This document shows, piece by piece, positions 11,137 through 21,352 of a DNA stretch of 64,000 nucleotides (the stretch's first letter is position 1; the number at the start of each line of letters is the position of its first letter). Location of the stretch: positions 51,376,091 to 51,440,090 of the forward strand of contig NC_053044.1 in the NCBI RefSeq assembly GCF_003473485.1. Reading direction: 5' to 3'. The position numbers and the translations under genes were made by a program. The stretch is from Medicago truncatula. Lineage: Eukaryota > Streptophyta > Magnoliopsida > Fabales > Fabaceae. A model generated the notes under the pieces. That model was given only the letters and a program-made list of their open reading frames with translations, searched no databases and had not been told where the DNA came from.

Positions 11137-11985
11137 ATGTTTGAGTGGGAGGAATGTACTATGCGTACTTTCATGAAGGGGCTCTCGAAGGTGGTGTTGT
11201 CAAATTTTGAGGATGAGTGGACTTGCTTGGCGATCGCTAAAGGAGTTTCTTGGGTAAAATCAATTTATATCTTCTTGAGTCAGTTTGTTCACCCTTCCTT
11301 GGAGGTGATAGGTTGGCTCTCCTTCGGTAGAGTTATGCTTCGTCGATGGTGATTATTTTCTCTTGGAAAATGCTTCTACGCTGCCTACTAACGAGGAGGA
11401 ATTTGTTCAAGAGACAAGTTTTTGGAAGGATTGAAGAACCTCATTGTGTGAGATGTCATGGTGTACTTAGTGAGACGGAAGACCATTTGTTTATTACTTG
11501 TACTTTTGCCGGTGCTATTTGGAACATGGTTATTACTTGGATAGGTTTGTCTCAGGTGCTCCATGGGACGTTTCCCCGTTATTGGAGTTGCTTGCTCGAT
11601 GTGGCCAAAGCGGTAGATCAGGAAAGGCTTGTTGTTGATTTGGCGCACTACGCTTTGGTCCATTTTAAAGGCTAAGAATGATCTTAATTTCGCTTCGATG
11701 TGCTCCAAGGCGGCGGATGTGGTGGAGTGGAATCAATTAAGTGTTTGTCGTGGAATCGGTATATGGGGAAAGGGGTGAGCTATCCATGTTTGTATTATTT
11801 GACTGGCACATTAACTCTTTGAAATGTATTGGTAGGTAGTTTTTGGTGGTTTGCTTTGTTCGTTTTTTGCATAGTAGAGTACTATTGGTGCTTCATCTGT
11901 TGTTTTAGTTAGACTACCACTTGTACTCTTTTTTTTGTCCGATTTTAATAAAAAAAAATAAAAATTGATAAAAAAAAAAAGAAAA
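11137..11985 (+). mobile_element. 3' end of a dead L1-type LINE
   Basis: The frame at 11346-11675 encodes the zinc-binding domain that follows plant LINE reverse transcriptases: FSWKMLLRCLLTRRNL, then CVRCHGVLSETEDHLFITC with the Cys-x2-Cys...His...Cys arrangement, then IWNMVITWIG. The preceding frame (11137-11352) reads like the connector upstream of that domain but is in another frame, so the copy is frameshifted. The non-coding tail ends in A-rich DNA near 11949-11985, as expected for target-primed reverse transcription. Reverse transcriptase and endonuclease are missing: a 5'-truncated insertion. Confidence 0.75.
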
Positions 11986-12704
11986 AACATGTAAAACAAG
12001 TGAAATTGCAAGTTCCAGAAATATTAGTGCATTTAGTTTTATTGTTCGTCAAAAACATTCTAGCATCCAATATATAAAACATAAATGTGAGTATTTAATA
12101 TGTGGGTTCAAGGACAATAATTATTTCTTCCCTCCCCTCCAAAATAAAATACAGGATCTTGTCCATATGGAGCTTCATTGAGGGCACTGTAACAATATGG
12201 TTCTGCAGCATAAGTAGTTACATATGCTGGATATTTGAGAGCTTTTGAATAATCCTTAATTCTAACATTGCTTATGTAACATGCGAACCCAAATCGACCA
12301 CTTGCTTCTTCTCCACTACCCATCTGTGTTCCTGTGTGAGGAGGGGTAGTTTTGACCTGATAACTAAACACTTGTCCTCCCCATTGAACCAATGTTGCAC
12401 TGTGTCTTAAATTACCCAATAATTCCGCTGGCCAATAACCTACCATGATGGTATCCTTCACTCTAAGCCACCAGTTTCCATCCTCATCCTAAATCAAGCA
12501 AACAAATTACAAATCAAGAGACGAGAAATAATATTTGTTATGCACATTGTATGTAGTGCCCGCCTAAAAAGAAAATCATTTTACTAGAAACATTGCAGCT
12601 ACGTACTAAATGTTTTTCTGAATTTTACTGATCGAATACCAGATATTGAGTGATTAAAATAGTTCAATAAAAATATGTGAATAATCTAAAAGACACGTTA
12701 TTAT

Positions 12705-12911
12705 TGTTAACATAGACAATCTAGCAGCATAGCATTAGGAGGAAGAAGAGAAAGAGCACTGACAGAGAAGAAGAACCCGTAAGAAGGCTAGGGTTCATTA
12801 ACAATTGTGAACAAAAACTAACCTGTACATAGTTATACAACATATATATACTATAGAATGGGAATTGTCTAAAGTACCCTTACTACTAACTAATAATAAT
12901 TATATCTAACA
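12705..12911 (-). repeat. 3' LTR of the Ty1/copia element
   Basis: 207 bp. It starts (minus strand) immediately after the GAAGGGAAA polypurine tract and ends at the ATTAT target duplication. It contains a TATATATA stretch that can act as the promoter TATA. Identical by eye to 17312-17518. Confidence 0.95.
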
Positions 12912-12924
12912 TTTCCCTTCAAAC

Positions 12925-15900
12925 TCATGACGCGTCAACAGGGAGCATCGAGAGTTTGTCAACTAAAAAACGAAAACGTTTAATAGAGTGCATCTTTGTG
13001 AACAAATCAGCAATCTGTAGAGAGGAGGAGATAAATGGTAGAGTGACAGTTCCATGCTGAAGGTGATGACGAGTAAGATGACAATCAATCTCAATATGCT
13101 TGGTACGTTCATGGAATACTGAATTATGAGCAATTTGAATAGCACTCTTGTTATCACAATGCATCGGAGTTGGTTCCGAAAGAGAGATGCCCATATCTAA
13201 CAAGAGCCAACGTAACCAAATAATTTCAGTAGTAGTGGATGCCATAGCACGATACTCAGCTTCTGTGGAGGAGCGAGAGACAATGTCTTGTTTCTTACTC
13301 TTCCAAGAAATAAGAGAGTCTCCAAGAAATATACAAAACCCTGTAGTGGACTTACGATCTGTCGGATCACCAGCCCAATCTGCATCTGAATAGGCACGCA
13401 ACTCCAATGAAGACGATGAGGGAAAAAGAAGACTTTGAAATTGAGATCCCCGAAGATAACGAAGAATACGAAGAACAGCTGCCCAATGAATTGTAGTGGG
13501 ACAGACAACAAACTGACTCATAACATGAACAGCATAAGCAATATCAGGCCTAGTAATCGTAAGATACACTAGACTACCAACCAAAGTGCGGTACAAAGTG
13601 GGATCTGGTAGAGGAACACCATCACCGAGAGCATATTTTACATTCAACTCAAGAGGAGTATCCGCTGATCTAGAATCAGAAAGGTGAGCTTGTTCAAGAA
13701 TGTTGGCGATGTACTTGGATTGAGAGAGAAGGTAGCCTCTAGGAGAGTAGGCAACTTCAATCCCCAAGAAATAGCGAAGAGTTCCCAAGTCTTTCATCTC
13801 AAATTGCTTAGCTAACTGTAATTTTAACTCATCAATTCCACTAACATCATCACCTGTAATAATCATGTCATCAACATACAAGGAAAGTATAATGCGACCA
13901 TGATTAGTGGACCTGATAAACAACGCAGAATCATGTTCGCTAGATTTAAAACCAAGAGATATGATTATAGTGGAGAATTTCTCAAACCAAGCTCGAGGAG
14001 CCTGTTTAAGACCATATAGAGCCTTTTTCAACTTACACACTTCCCCATGATTATGAGAAACACCTGGAGGAGGAATCATATAAACTTCTTCATGAAGCTC
14101 ACCGTTCAGAAAAGCATTTTTGACATCCATTTGTGAAATATGCCACTGACGTATAGATGCAACAGCAATAAGAGTGCGGATAGTGGTCATTTTTGCAACG
14201 GGAGCAAATGTTTCTTCATAATCCATACCATACTGTTGAGCGAATCCCTTAGCAACAAGACGAGCTTTGTAGCGTTCAACTGACCCATCAGACTTAGTTT
14301 TGATCTTGTATACCCAACGAGACCCAATAGCACGTTTTCCAAAAGGAAGTGGTACTAATTCCCAAGTATTTGTTTTGTGCAATGCAGAAAGCTCTTCAGT
14401 CATGGCATGCTGCCAGAGAGGATCGAGAATAGCCTCTTTGTAGGAAGAGGGCTCAGACAAACTGTGAATAGTAGTTAAGAAAGAAGCAAATGAAGCAGAG
14501 TACATAGAATAAATAAATTCAGGTAACTGAGTGGACGTACGTTGACGAGTTGGATAACGAGGAGATGGAGTAGGAGGATCAACAGTCATAGGAGGTGATT
14601 GGACAGCCGGGGGGACATTATCATCTTGGGGAATAGAGTTTATCCTGCAACTCTCAATATTACTATCACTTGAAACGTTATCATTAGAACCAAACGGATC
14701 AATATGAATTAGTGGTGAACTTATAGTAGACTGGGAGTGAGAGGAAAATGAGTAAAATGGGATGTGCTCAAGAAAAACAACATGACGAGAAACATAGAGT
14801 TTTCTTGTATGAGGTTCATAACAACGATAACCCTTTTGACCATCTCCATAACCCAAAAAGACACACATAGCAGAGCGAGAAGACAATTTACTACGTTCAA
14901 CTTGCGGACGAAGAACAAAACAAGTTGAACCAAAGACTTTCAGAGAGGAATAATCAGGTATAGAGGCATACAATTTTTCAAAAGGAGACAAACCTGATAT
15001 AACTGACGAAGGGATTCTATTAATAGCATGAACAGCGGTAAGCACTGCTTCACCCCAAAACTCACTAGGAACTGAAGCAGACAACAAAAGGGAACGAGCA
15101 GTTTCAATAATATGACGATGTTTCCTTTCAGCAACCCCATTCTGTTGAGGAGTATCAGTACAAGATGTTTGATGAATTGTGCCATCAGAAGCAAGTAATT
15201 CAGAAAATTTATTTGAGGTATATTCACCACCTAAGTCACAACGAAAGCACTTTATAACAGCATTATGTTGAGTTTTTACCAAAGCACGAAACATATGATA
15301 AATTTCAAAAAATTCAGAGCGGTTTTTCATAAGATAAACCCAACAATAACGAGTATAATCATCAATGAACGAGACATAATATCTAGATCCACCTTTAGTA
15401 AAAACTGGTGATGGACCCCAAACATCTGAATGAACTAAATCAAAAGGTGAGTACGAAACAGAGACACTTTTAGTAAATGGTAAAGCTGAAAATTTTGCAA
15501 GTTTACAACCACAACAATCTGAAATATCACTGGTTTGTAACTTTCCTAAAGCTCCAGTAGAAGCCAAATACTTTAATCTAGAAGCAGAAACATGTCCAAG
15601 ACGAGAATGCCACAAATAAAAACTAGAAGAAGAAGAATTTAAACGAAAACTAGATAATAACTCAGTAGTGGATGTTGCGGCTGCAGTGTCAAAAGCTCTC
15701 AAGTGATCCAAAACATAAAGTCCCCCTTGTCTATGGCCTATCCCAATCAGCCTCCCGGAATGTGGATCCTGTACACAACAAGAATTGGAAGAAAATATAA
15801 TTGAATAACCGAAATCACACAATTGACTAACAGAAGCAAGGCTCAAAGTAAGCTTAGGAATATGATAAACATTAGAGAGAGACAAGTTAGAGGTAGAGAC

Positions 15901-17070
15901 CGAACCAATGCCTGCCAATGGCATAGGGGTGCCATCAGCAGTCATAACAGACATAGATGAGACAGGATTCATAGACACAAAAGATTTATCATCATATGAC
16001 ATATGGTGTGATGCTCCAGAATCAAGAATCCATATGGAAGGAGAATTACCTGACACACTTGAAGAGTTCAAACCTTTAGGAGAAGAGGCAGACATGGCAT
16101 GTGACTGAGTGGAAAGAAACTTCTGAAGTTGCTCTGTAATATCAGATAGTTGAGAAGCTGTATCAGATGAGTATGCATAACCAGAACTAGATCCAACAGT
16201 AGAAGAAGCAGAAGGAGCAACAGCAACAACATTTGATGACGGACCCCTGAAATTCTTTCTATTTGCTCTCCCTAATTTCGGACATTGTGCTTTCCAATGA
16301 CCTTTTTCTTTGCAAAAAGCACATTCATCATTACCGATCCCAACCCTCCCTTGAGGTTTTCCTCTTTGAACAGGAGCAGCAGCAAAAACAGATGAAGGAG
16401 TGGAGAGAATACCCTTATCTGACATAGTGGAATGAGTCTTGAGTCGAATTTCTTCTGCCAACAATTCACTAACTACTGATTCAACATTAGGAAGAGGTGT
16501 ACGATGCAGAATACCCCCACGAAGCCCCTCAAAATCATCACGAAGAGCCATCAGAAACCATACTAGACGTTGTTCTTCCCTTTGATCAATGTAAGCTTTC
16601 ACTGCTTTCAACTGATTAGATTCCATAAGAGCCAACTGATCCCACAAATTTGTCATGGCCGAATAGAATTCTTGAATGGTCATATTGTTCTGCTTGAGGG
16701 CCCTAATATCACTTTCGAGTTGATATCGTTTTGCAAAGTTTGATTGAACGTATAATCGTTTCAGATGATCCCAAATCTCTTTAGCAGTGTCATATTTTGC
16801 TAGTTGCACACCTATGGACTGATCAACAGAGTTATTAATCCAAGTAATAATTTTTGAATTACTTTTCATCCATGTTTTCAAAGCTTGAGCATATTTATCA
16901 GCATCCTTTTTGTCAGTGGGTTTAACAACAGTTTCATCAATATAACCCCACATATCTTTTCCTATCAGAAAATTTTTCATCACATAACTCCAATAAGAAT
17001 AGTTCTGTCCTATAAGATGAACACTAACAGCTTGAAGCGAATCATCCTTATCACTAGCCATACCAAACAA
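12925..17070 (-). CDS. Ty1/copia gag-pol polyprotein
   Basis: One frame of 1381 codons with no stop or shift. In order: a UBN2-type gag region (~10-200), a zinc knuckle of the form Cys-x2-Cys-x4-His-x4-Cys (CAFCKEKGHWKAQC, ~250-264), an aspartic protease with WILDSGASHHM, a pre-integrase zinc site (WHSRLGH and CCGC), an integrase with FIDDYTRYCWVY and TPQQNGVAERKHR, a copia-type reverse transcriptase with the catalytic YVDDM, and RNase H with AYSDADWAGD and SRSSTEAEYRAM. Protease-integrase-RT-RNase H order defines Ty1/copia. Length and completeness are those of an autonomous element. A second Met three codons in (MASDKDD) is an equally possible start. Antisense frames within it are shadows. 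Confidence 0.97.
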   Translation of the reverse strand: MFGMASDKDDSLQAVSVHLIGQNYSYWSYVMKNFLIGKDMWGYIDETVVKPTDKKDADKYAQALKTWMKSNSKIITWINNSVDQSIGVQLAKYDTAKEIWDHLKRLYVQSNFAKRYQLESDIRALKQNNMTIQEFYSAMTNLWDQLALMESNQLKAVKAYIDQREEQRLVWFLMALRDDFEGLRGGILHRTPLPNVESVVSELLAEEIRLKTHSTMSDKGILSTPSSVFAAAPVQRGKPQGRVGIGNDECAFCKEKGHWKAQCPKLGRANRKNFRGPSSNVVAVAPSASSTVGSSSGYAYSSDTASQLSDITEQLQKFLSTQSHAMSASSPKGLNSSSVSGNSPSIWILDSGASHHMSYDDKSFVSMNPVSSMSVMTADGTPMPLAGIGSVSTSNLSLSNVYHIPKLTLSLASVSQLCDFGYSIIFSSNSCCVQDPHSGRLIGIGHRQGGLYVLDHLRAFDTAAATSTTELLSSFRLNSSSSSFYLWHSRLGHVSASRLKYLASTGALGKLQTSDISDCCGCKLAKFSALPFTKSVSVSYSPFDLVHSDVWGPSPVFTKGGSRYYVSFIDDYTRYCWVYLMKNRSEFFEIYHMFRALVKTQHNAVIKCFRCDLGGEYTSNKFSELLASDGTIHQTSCTDTPQQNGVAERKHRHIIETARSLLLSASVPSEFWGEAVLTAVHAINRIPSSVISGLSPFEKLYASIPDYSSLKVFGSTCFVLRPQVERSKLSSRSAMCVFLGYGDGQKGYRCYEPHTRKLYVSRHVVFLEHIPFYSFSSHSQSTISSPLIHIDPFGSNDNVSSDSNIESCRINSIPQDDNVPPAVQSPPMTVDPPTPSPRYPTRQRTSTQLPEFIYSMYSASFASFLTTIHSLSEPSSYKEAILDPLWQHAMTEELSALHKTNTWELVPLPFGKRAIGSRWVYKIKTKSDGSVERYKARLVAKGFAQQYGMDYEETFAPVAKMTTIRTLIAVASIRQWHISQMDVKNAFLNGELHEEVYMIPPPGVSHNHGEVCKLKKALYGLKQAPRAWFEKFSTIIISLGFKSSEHDSALFIRSTNHGRIILSLYVDDMIITGDDVSGIDELKLQLAKQFEMKDLGTLRYFLGIEVAYSPRGYLLSQSKYIANILEQAHLSDSRSADTPLELNVKYALGDGVPLPDPTLYRTLVGSLVYLTITRPDIAYAVHVMSQFVVCPTTIHWAAVLRILRYLRGSQFQSLLFPSSSSLELRAYSDADWAGDPTDRKSTTGFCIFLGDSLISWKSKKQDIVSRSSTEAEYRAMASTTTEIIWLRWLLLDMGISLSEPTPMHCDNKSAIQIAHNSVFHERTKHIEIDCHLTRHHLQHGTVTLPFISSSLQIADLFTKMHSIKRFRFLVDKLSMLPVDAS

Positions 17071-17299
17071 TCACAAAAAAAATCCAACACACACAATCAC
17101 AGAAAACAATAACAGAAAATTAGGGATAACCTGTCAGTCACGAACAGAACAAATCCACCAACGGAATAACACCTGAACCAGAGAGAAGAATTGCGCCGGA
17201 AAGTTCCGCCGGAAACAGAGGTGGTGTGTCGGAGATGAAAACGAAGGGAGGAAACCAAATCAAAAAAGAAATCAAAACCAAATTGCAAGATCAACCACA

Positions 17300-17311
17300 G
17301 CTCTGATACCA
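17300..17311 (-). other. Primer-binding site of the Ty1/copia element
   Basis: TGGTATCAGAGC on the minus strand, directly adjoining the 5' LTR. It matches the 3' end of plant initiator tRNA-Met, the usual primer of copia elements. A 229-bp untranslated leader separates it from the gag-pol ATG. Confidence 0.92.
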
Positions 17312-17518
17312 TGTTAACATAGACAATCTAGCAGCATAGCATTAGGAGGAAGAAGAGAAAGAGCACTGACAGAGAAGAAGAACCCGTAAGAAGGCTAGGG
17401 TTCATTAACAATTGTGAACAAAAACTAACCTGTACATAGTTATACAACATATATATACTATAGAATGGGAATTGTCTAAAGTACCCTTACTACTAACTAA
17501 TAATAATTATATCTAACA
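17312..17518 (-). repeat. 5' LTR of the Ty1/copia element
   Basis: 207 bp, flanked outside by the ATTAT duplication (17519-17523) and inside by the primer-binding site. No difference from the 3' LTR was found. The run-on frame of neprosin exon 6 meets its stop codon (TAG) within the first bases of this LTR. Confidence 0.95.
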
Positions 17519-17523
17519 ATTAT

Positions 17524-17695
17524 GAGTAGTGATACATGCACACCTATTGGTGGCATACACACTTAAACCTCCACACAAACATGTGACATGTGGCCTAGAC
17601 CCCACAAACACTTTGTCTCTCTTCCTTTTCATCCATCTCTCTCCTCTCAAATATATGGGGGTGTATGGGTGGTATGAAATTATGAGTGGTCTACC
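17524..17695. other. Unrelated ~172-bp insert replacing the end of neprosin B exon 6
   Basis: The stretch sits between the copia duplication and the last recognisable exon 6 codon. It has no counterpart in copies A or C. The word AATTATGAGTRGT occurs at both ends in direct orientation (near 17518 and 17680), and GTGTATGGGTGGTATGAAAT precedes the junction. It resembles part of a small transposable element, but no clean inverted repeats were found. What lies left of the copia element (12489-12699) does not restore the missing codons, so sequence was lost as well as gained. Confidence 0.55.
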
Positions 17696-19472
17696 ATATT
17701 GTTGGTTAAACCTGGCTGAATAAGGTTCCACTGTAGAACCAAGTGCAAACTCTGTGGCTATTTGCACAAAACCACTACAGGTAAGATCAAAGCAACCTGT
17801 TGACTGGTATGAATCTTTCTGCACCGCAATCAAGAAACCAAAAATCAACGTTGCTCTCTCTAGATTCGTGGAATCATACAAAACAACTTGGTATAAGATA
17901 AGAAAATACCCAACAACAACAAAAATTGAAGGGAAGAAAGTGGAAAGACAAAATATATAAATAAATATAAAAGAACTTACAGTCCAAGCGGTAAACAATC
18001 GGGAGTTGTGGTCACCATACAACTTCGGATTAACCTAACCATAACATATAGAGAGAGCATTAGGCATGTGTACTCGTATCCATAAAATCAGAGGTTGTAT
18101 ATATTTAATCATATACTATATTATACTATATAGCTAAGAAACAACTAGAAAAGTATGTGTTAATTAATGGTTGATCTTGACTTTGAGGGAGGGTGATCGA
18201 TCACTAACCGCCCAACCTGCTTCGATGGTTTCAATTTCAAGACCATTGGCAGCCTTAAGCCATATTTGAGCAGTAGTGAAATCTTCTGGTCGTTCAACCT
18301 TTGGATTCCATATATTAATATTTCCTAGGGCGCCTATAAAATTGTATCCAAATGTCGCAAGATGTGCATCCTGCATGATCACACCACAAACTTATAATTC
18401 ATATACATTCATTATACTGCAATAAATTAGCTAAGAAATTAAAATGATCAGTTGTGTGTGCACATGTATAAAACTAATATCAGGTGTGATATTTTACCGA
18501 GCGATTTATCGTTATAGACGATACATCATCGGTAGCACTGAGGTTGGAGAAATTAAGGTTTGTGGTATTTGTTGAATTCACATAAGGTTCCGGGGGTTTT
18601 TGTCCAAATCGATCAAGTGAAACAGCTCTCAACAAGTCATCCTTTTGAATTCTACGAATAGGTACGGTTCCTTTTGGACAACTTCCGCTTTTCGTCCATG
18701 TTTGAAACACATTAGAGCTTGCATTTGAAGTAACTTTTGTGCTTGAACTTTGGGATCCAAGAAGAAAAGCAGGTATCCTCTACACAATTTGTTAGGTTAA
18801 GATACACAATTCATTAGTTTGATAACGATGAGAGGAATCAAAGTTGAAATGAAAATTACAGGTAGTAGTAATTAATAACGTACCTTAATAGTGTGATTTT
18901 TTAAGGCAGGATGGTCAAAAGCGGGTTGTTTGTAAATATCGACACAATCAATAATGTCACCATCTTCACTCTGCATAAAATATGAAGTCAAATTTGTCTG
19001 TCGACACAACAATTCAAAATCTTCTAAGGCATAATATTCTTAGCGTGTATTAATAATATTTTCGCCGTTTCAAAAAAAATAAACTAACTAAACGATTTGA
19101 TTTACGTGCATATATAATAAATTCTAAACTGCAGATATTTGTTCATATTCATAAAAATAAATTTGTCTAGAATGTAAAATCTAAACTGATTGTCTAACTG
19201 GAATGGCAGAGATATATGGAATTGCATACCTTGATGGATTTCACTGCAGGCTTGTTTAGAAGTTTCAATTTGGCTTCAATTTCTCTTTCTAAAGATGATG
19301 ATGTTGCTTCAACTTTCGATACTAGAATGGTATTACACAAGCCAAAGAACATCCAAAGCAACAATATGGCAACCTTGCATTTCCCCATTCCACCTTGAGA
19401 TCCTTCCTTCATTTCTCCTTTTTTTTAATAGGTTTTATAATGTATTTTATTTTACTTTGACAAATGGGTGTC

Positions 19473-19479
19473 TTTTATA
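19473..19479 (-). promoter_or_regulatory. Predicted TATA box of neprosin copy B
   Basis: TATAAAA on the minus strand, 85 bp upstream of the ATG at 19388, preceded by CCCC. Copy C has a similar CCCCTATAAATT, which points to a shared ancestral core promoter. Confidence 0.5.
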
Positions 19480-19540
19480 GGGGTTTGACAAAAAGGTGTT
19501 GTTAATATATTTATTCAATAAAAAAAATCTTTTTTTTGCT

Positions 19541-19692
19541 AATAATAAAATATTTATTGTGACATTTATATTTTCTTTTTAGGGGTGTGACATTTATATT
19601 TGTAGATTCATTTCATAATAATAAAATATTTATTGTGACATTTATATTTTCTTTTTAGGGGTGTGACATTTATATTTGTAGATTCATTTCAT
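19541..19692 (+). repeat. 76-bp tandem duplication upstream of neprosin copy B
   Basis: Two apparently perfect adjacent copies, 19541-19616 and 19617-19692, each starting AATAATAAAATATTTATTGT and ending TAGATTCATTTCAT. Perfect identity suggests a recent slippage or unequal exchange event. It lies 150-300 bp upstream of the start codon. Confidence 0.9.
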
Positions 19693-19989
19693 AAGGAAAT
19701 GTATTTTTTGTTTTACTCCTCCCTCCTTTGCAAATTCGTTTTAGAAAAATAAAATATACATTTGTGAATTGACTATGTTTTTTTTAATTCTTGTGTAGAC
19801 AGACAAATTTGACTTCATATTTTATTTTGGACAAATAAATTTGACTTCATTAATTAAATATAATAAATAATCAAGCGAATACTTACTTTACTTTAGTATC
19901 TTGAAAAAATCACATGACTCGATTTAATTTGTGAGAAAAATAAAAACATATTTTAGTCCATAAAATAAACAAATCGAATAACAACATTC

Positions 19990-20095
19990 GTCCTCGTGAG
20001 CTTAACTCAGTTGGTTGGGACAGTGCATAAAATATGCAAGGTCTGAGGTTCAAATCCAAAAGAATAACAATCTTCCTATACTTTGTTTGGATAAT
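19990..20095 (+). mobile_element. tRNA-derived SINE-like fragment
   Basis: GAGCTTAACTCAGTTGGTTG resembles a box A region, and GAGGTTCAAATCC about 45 bp further is box B-like. A similar word (TGAGCTTAGTTCAGTTTGG) recurs at 20120. No cloverleaf or tRNA 3' end is present, so it is a retroposon fragment rather than a tRNA gene. Confidence 0.4.
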
Positions 20096-20156
20096 AAAGA
20101 AAAGATAAATGGTATTCTCATGAGCTTAGTTCAGTTTGGAGGAACATTACATTATA

Positions 20157-20471
20157 GGCTTAATTGCACTTTTGGACCTCTATCTTTTCAAAAGTTGCGG
20201 TTATGGACCCCTAACTAATTTAAATACAAAACAGCCCCCTATCTTTTGATTCTTTGGCAGTTTTGGACCCCCAGTCCATTGTTGACTCGGTCAACGCTGA
20301 CGTGGCACCATAAGTGAGGTGCCACGTGTCAATTTTTTAAATTATTTTTTGCCTTGGGGGTCCAAAACTGCCAAAGAATCAAAACATAGGGGGCTGTTTT
20401 GTATTTAAATTAGTTAGGGGTCCATAACCGCAACTTTTGAAAAGATAGGGGTCCAAAAGTGCAATTAAGCC
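20157..20471. mobile_element. Mutator-type MITE with ~115-bp terminal inverted repeats
   Basis: A 315-bp element whose arms start GGCTTAATTGCACTTTTGG and stay almost identical for over 110 bp, through AGTTGCGGTTATGGACCCCT and CAGCCCCCTAT. It is flanked by 9-bp direct repeats TACATTATA at 20148-20156 and 20472-20480. A short centre (GACGTGGCACC...GTGCCACGTGTC) separates the arms. Long TIRs with a 9-bp duplication are the Mutator signature. A transcript would fold into a near-perfect hairpin. Confidence 0.88.
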
Positions 20472-20988
20472 TACATTATATGAACATAGAACACCACCTC
20501 TTATTCTCTATCAAAAAGTGAATTACTAACCGTTAGACTACTTGACAAAAATAAAAAGTACAAAATAAAACGAAGAGATCAAGAAAAAAGAAATAGAAAA
20601 TAAGATCATTAACAAAGCGAGAGATAAGAAAAAGAAATAGAAAATGAAAGAAAATTTATTACAAGAACAACACATGTCAATAAAATATTTTCCATAACAA
20701 TAAAAAGAATTTAGTTTCAATTTAATAGATTACAATATATTTTCTTAGACAAATAATATTTAATAGATAAAAGAAATACCAATCACATATATATAATCCT
20801 CCCAAATTGAAAGAGAGAAAAAAAAAAAAAAAAAAAGAATAAAGAAATGGATGGCTAACAATGAGACGAAAATAATAGCCTCTGTTTATAATTAGTTGAT
20901 TATATAAAATGTGATTGATGTTTTGAAACTTTTTATCAATTAGGGTCATATCACTCATATATATGGTATGTTAGTATATTAATCGAGT

Positions 20989-21352
20989 GATGGTCATTTG
21001 GGTCCTTGAATGTGTAACGATGATAATCTCTGAATGTATCGAAATTTTAAAATAGTCTTTGATTGTGCACTTTGTTAGTCAAAATAATATATGACGTTAA
21101 ACTAGTACGTACTTCAATATTGACAATAACTCTTCTTTTATAGGGACTAATATGACAATAAATAAGTACTCATATTGATTGATATGACAGTAGTATTTTG
21201 AGGAATTGATACGACTAGTATTAACGTAACATATTAATGCAAATGACTATTTTGATTAACGAAGTGCACAATCAAAGACTATTTTAAAATTTCAATACAT
21301 TCAAGGACAATTGTGACTATTAGTTACACATTCAAGTATTAAAATGACATTA
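20989..21352. mobile_element. Inverted-repeat element (MITE-like)
   Basis: The left arm contains CTTGAATGTGTAAC, AAATTTTAAAATAGTCTTTG and ATTGTGCACTTTGTTA; the complement of the right arm repeats these words in the same order. Arms are about 110 bp and carry several differences, so it is older than the element at 20157. Exact ends and target duplication are not certain. Confidence 0.6.

Larger units (their letters stand above)
12700..17523 (-). mobile_element. Structurally complete Ty1/copia LTR retrotransposon with target duplication
   Basis: The element proper is 12705-17518 (4814 bp), between 5-bp direct repeats ATTAT at 12700-12704 and 17519-17523. The 207-bp LTRs (12705-12911 and 17312-17518) begin TGTTA and end TAACA on the minus strand and show no difference when read side by side. 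Next to the upstream LTR, TGGTATCAGAGC (17300-17311) is complementary to the 3' end of initiator tRNA-Met. Next to the downstream LTR, the purine run GAAGGGAAA (12912-12920) is the polypurine tract. One unbroken gag-pol frame fills the interior. Identical LTRs mean a very recent insertion. It lies within the region between exons 6 and 7 of neprosin copy B, in the same orientation. Confidence 0.97.
12108..19388 (-). pseudogene. Neprosin-family copy B, broken in exon 6 and split by a Ty1/copia element
   Basis: Exons matching copies A and C: 19230-19388, 18884-18970, 18498-18779, 18209-18370, 17981-18034, truncated exon 6 from 17818 to about 17696, and exon 7 at 12108-12488. Exons 1-5 and 7 are intact and in phase, including the signal peptide, the SGSCPKGTVPIRRI motif, TIEAGW and WGGQV. 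Exon 6 agrees through FNQQY; the next eight codons (EINVGIF plus one residue) and the normal GTAATA donor are absent and replaced by unrelated sequence. Without a donor the frame runs on for about 60 codons and stops exactly at the LTR edge. A cryptic donor straight after the break (G|GTAGAC) would leave the frame out of phase with exon 7. An upstream in-frame ATG at 19412 would add eight residues; 19388 was chosen because it matches the paralogues. Either a truncated protein or no protein is expected. Confidence 0.85.

Noticed and set aside
17513-18022. 169-codon minus-strand frame as an independent gene
   Set aside because: It is neprosin B exons 5-6 plus intron and foreign DNA read through, not a separate gene.
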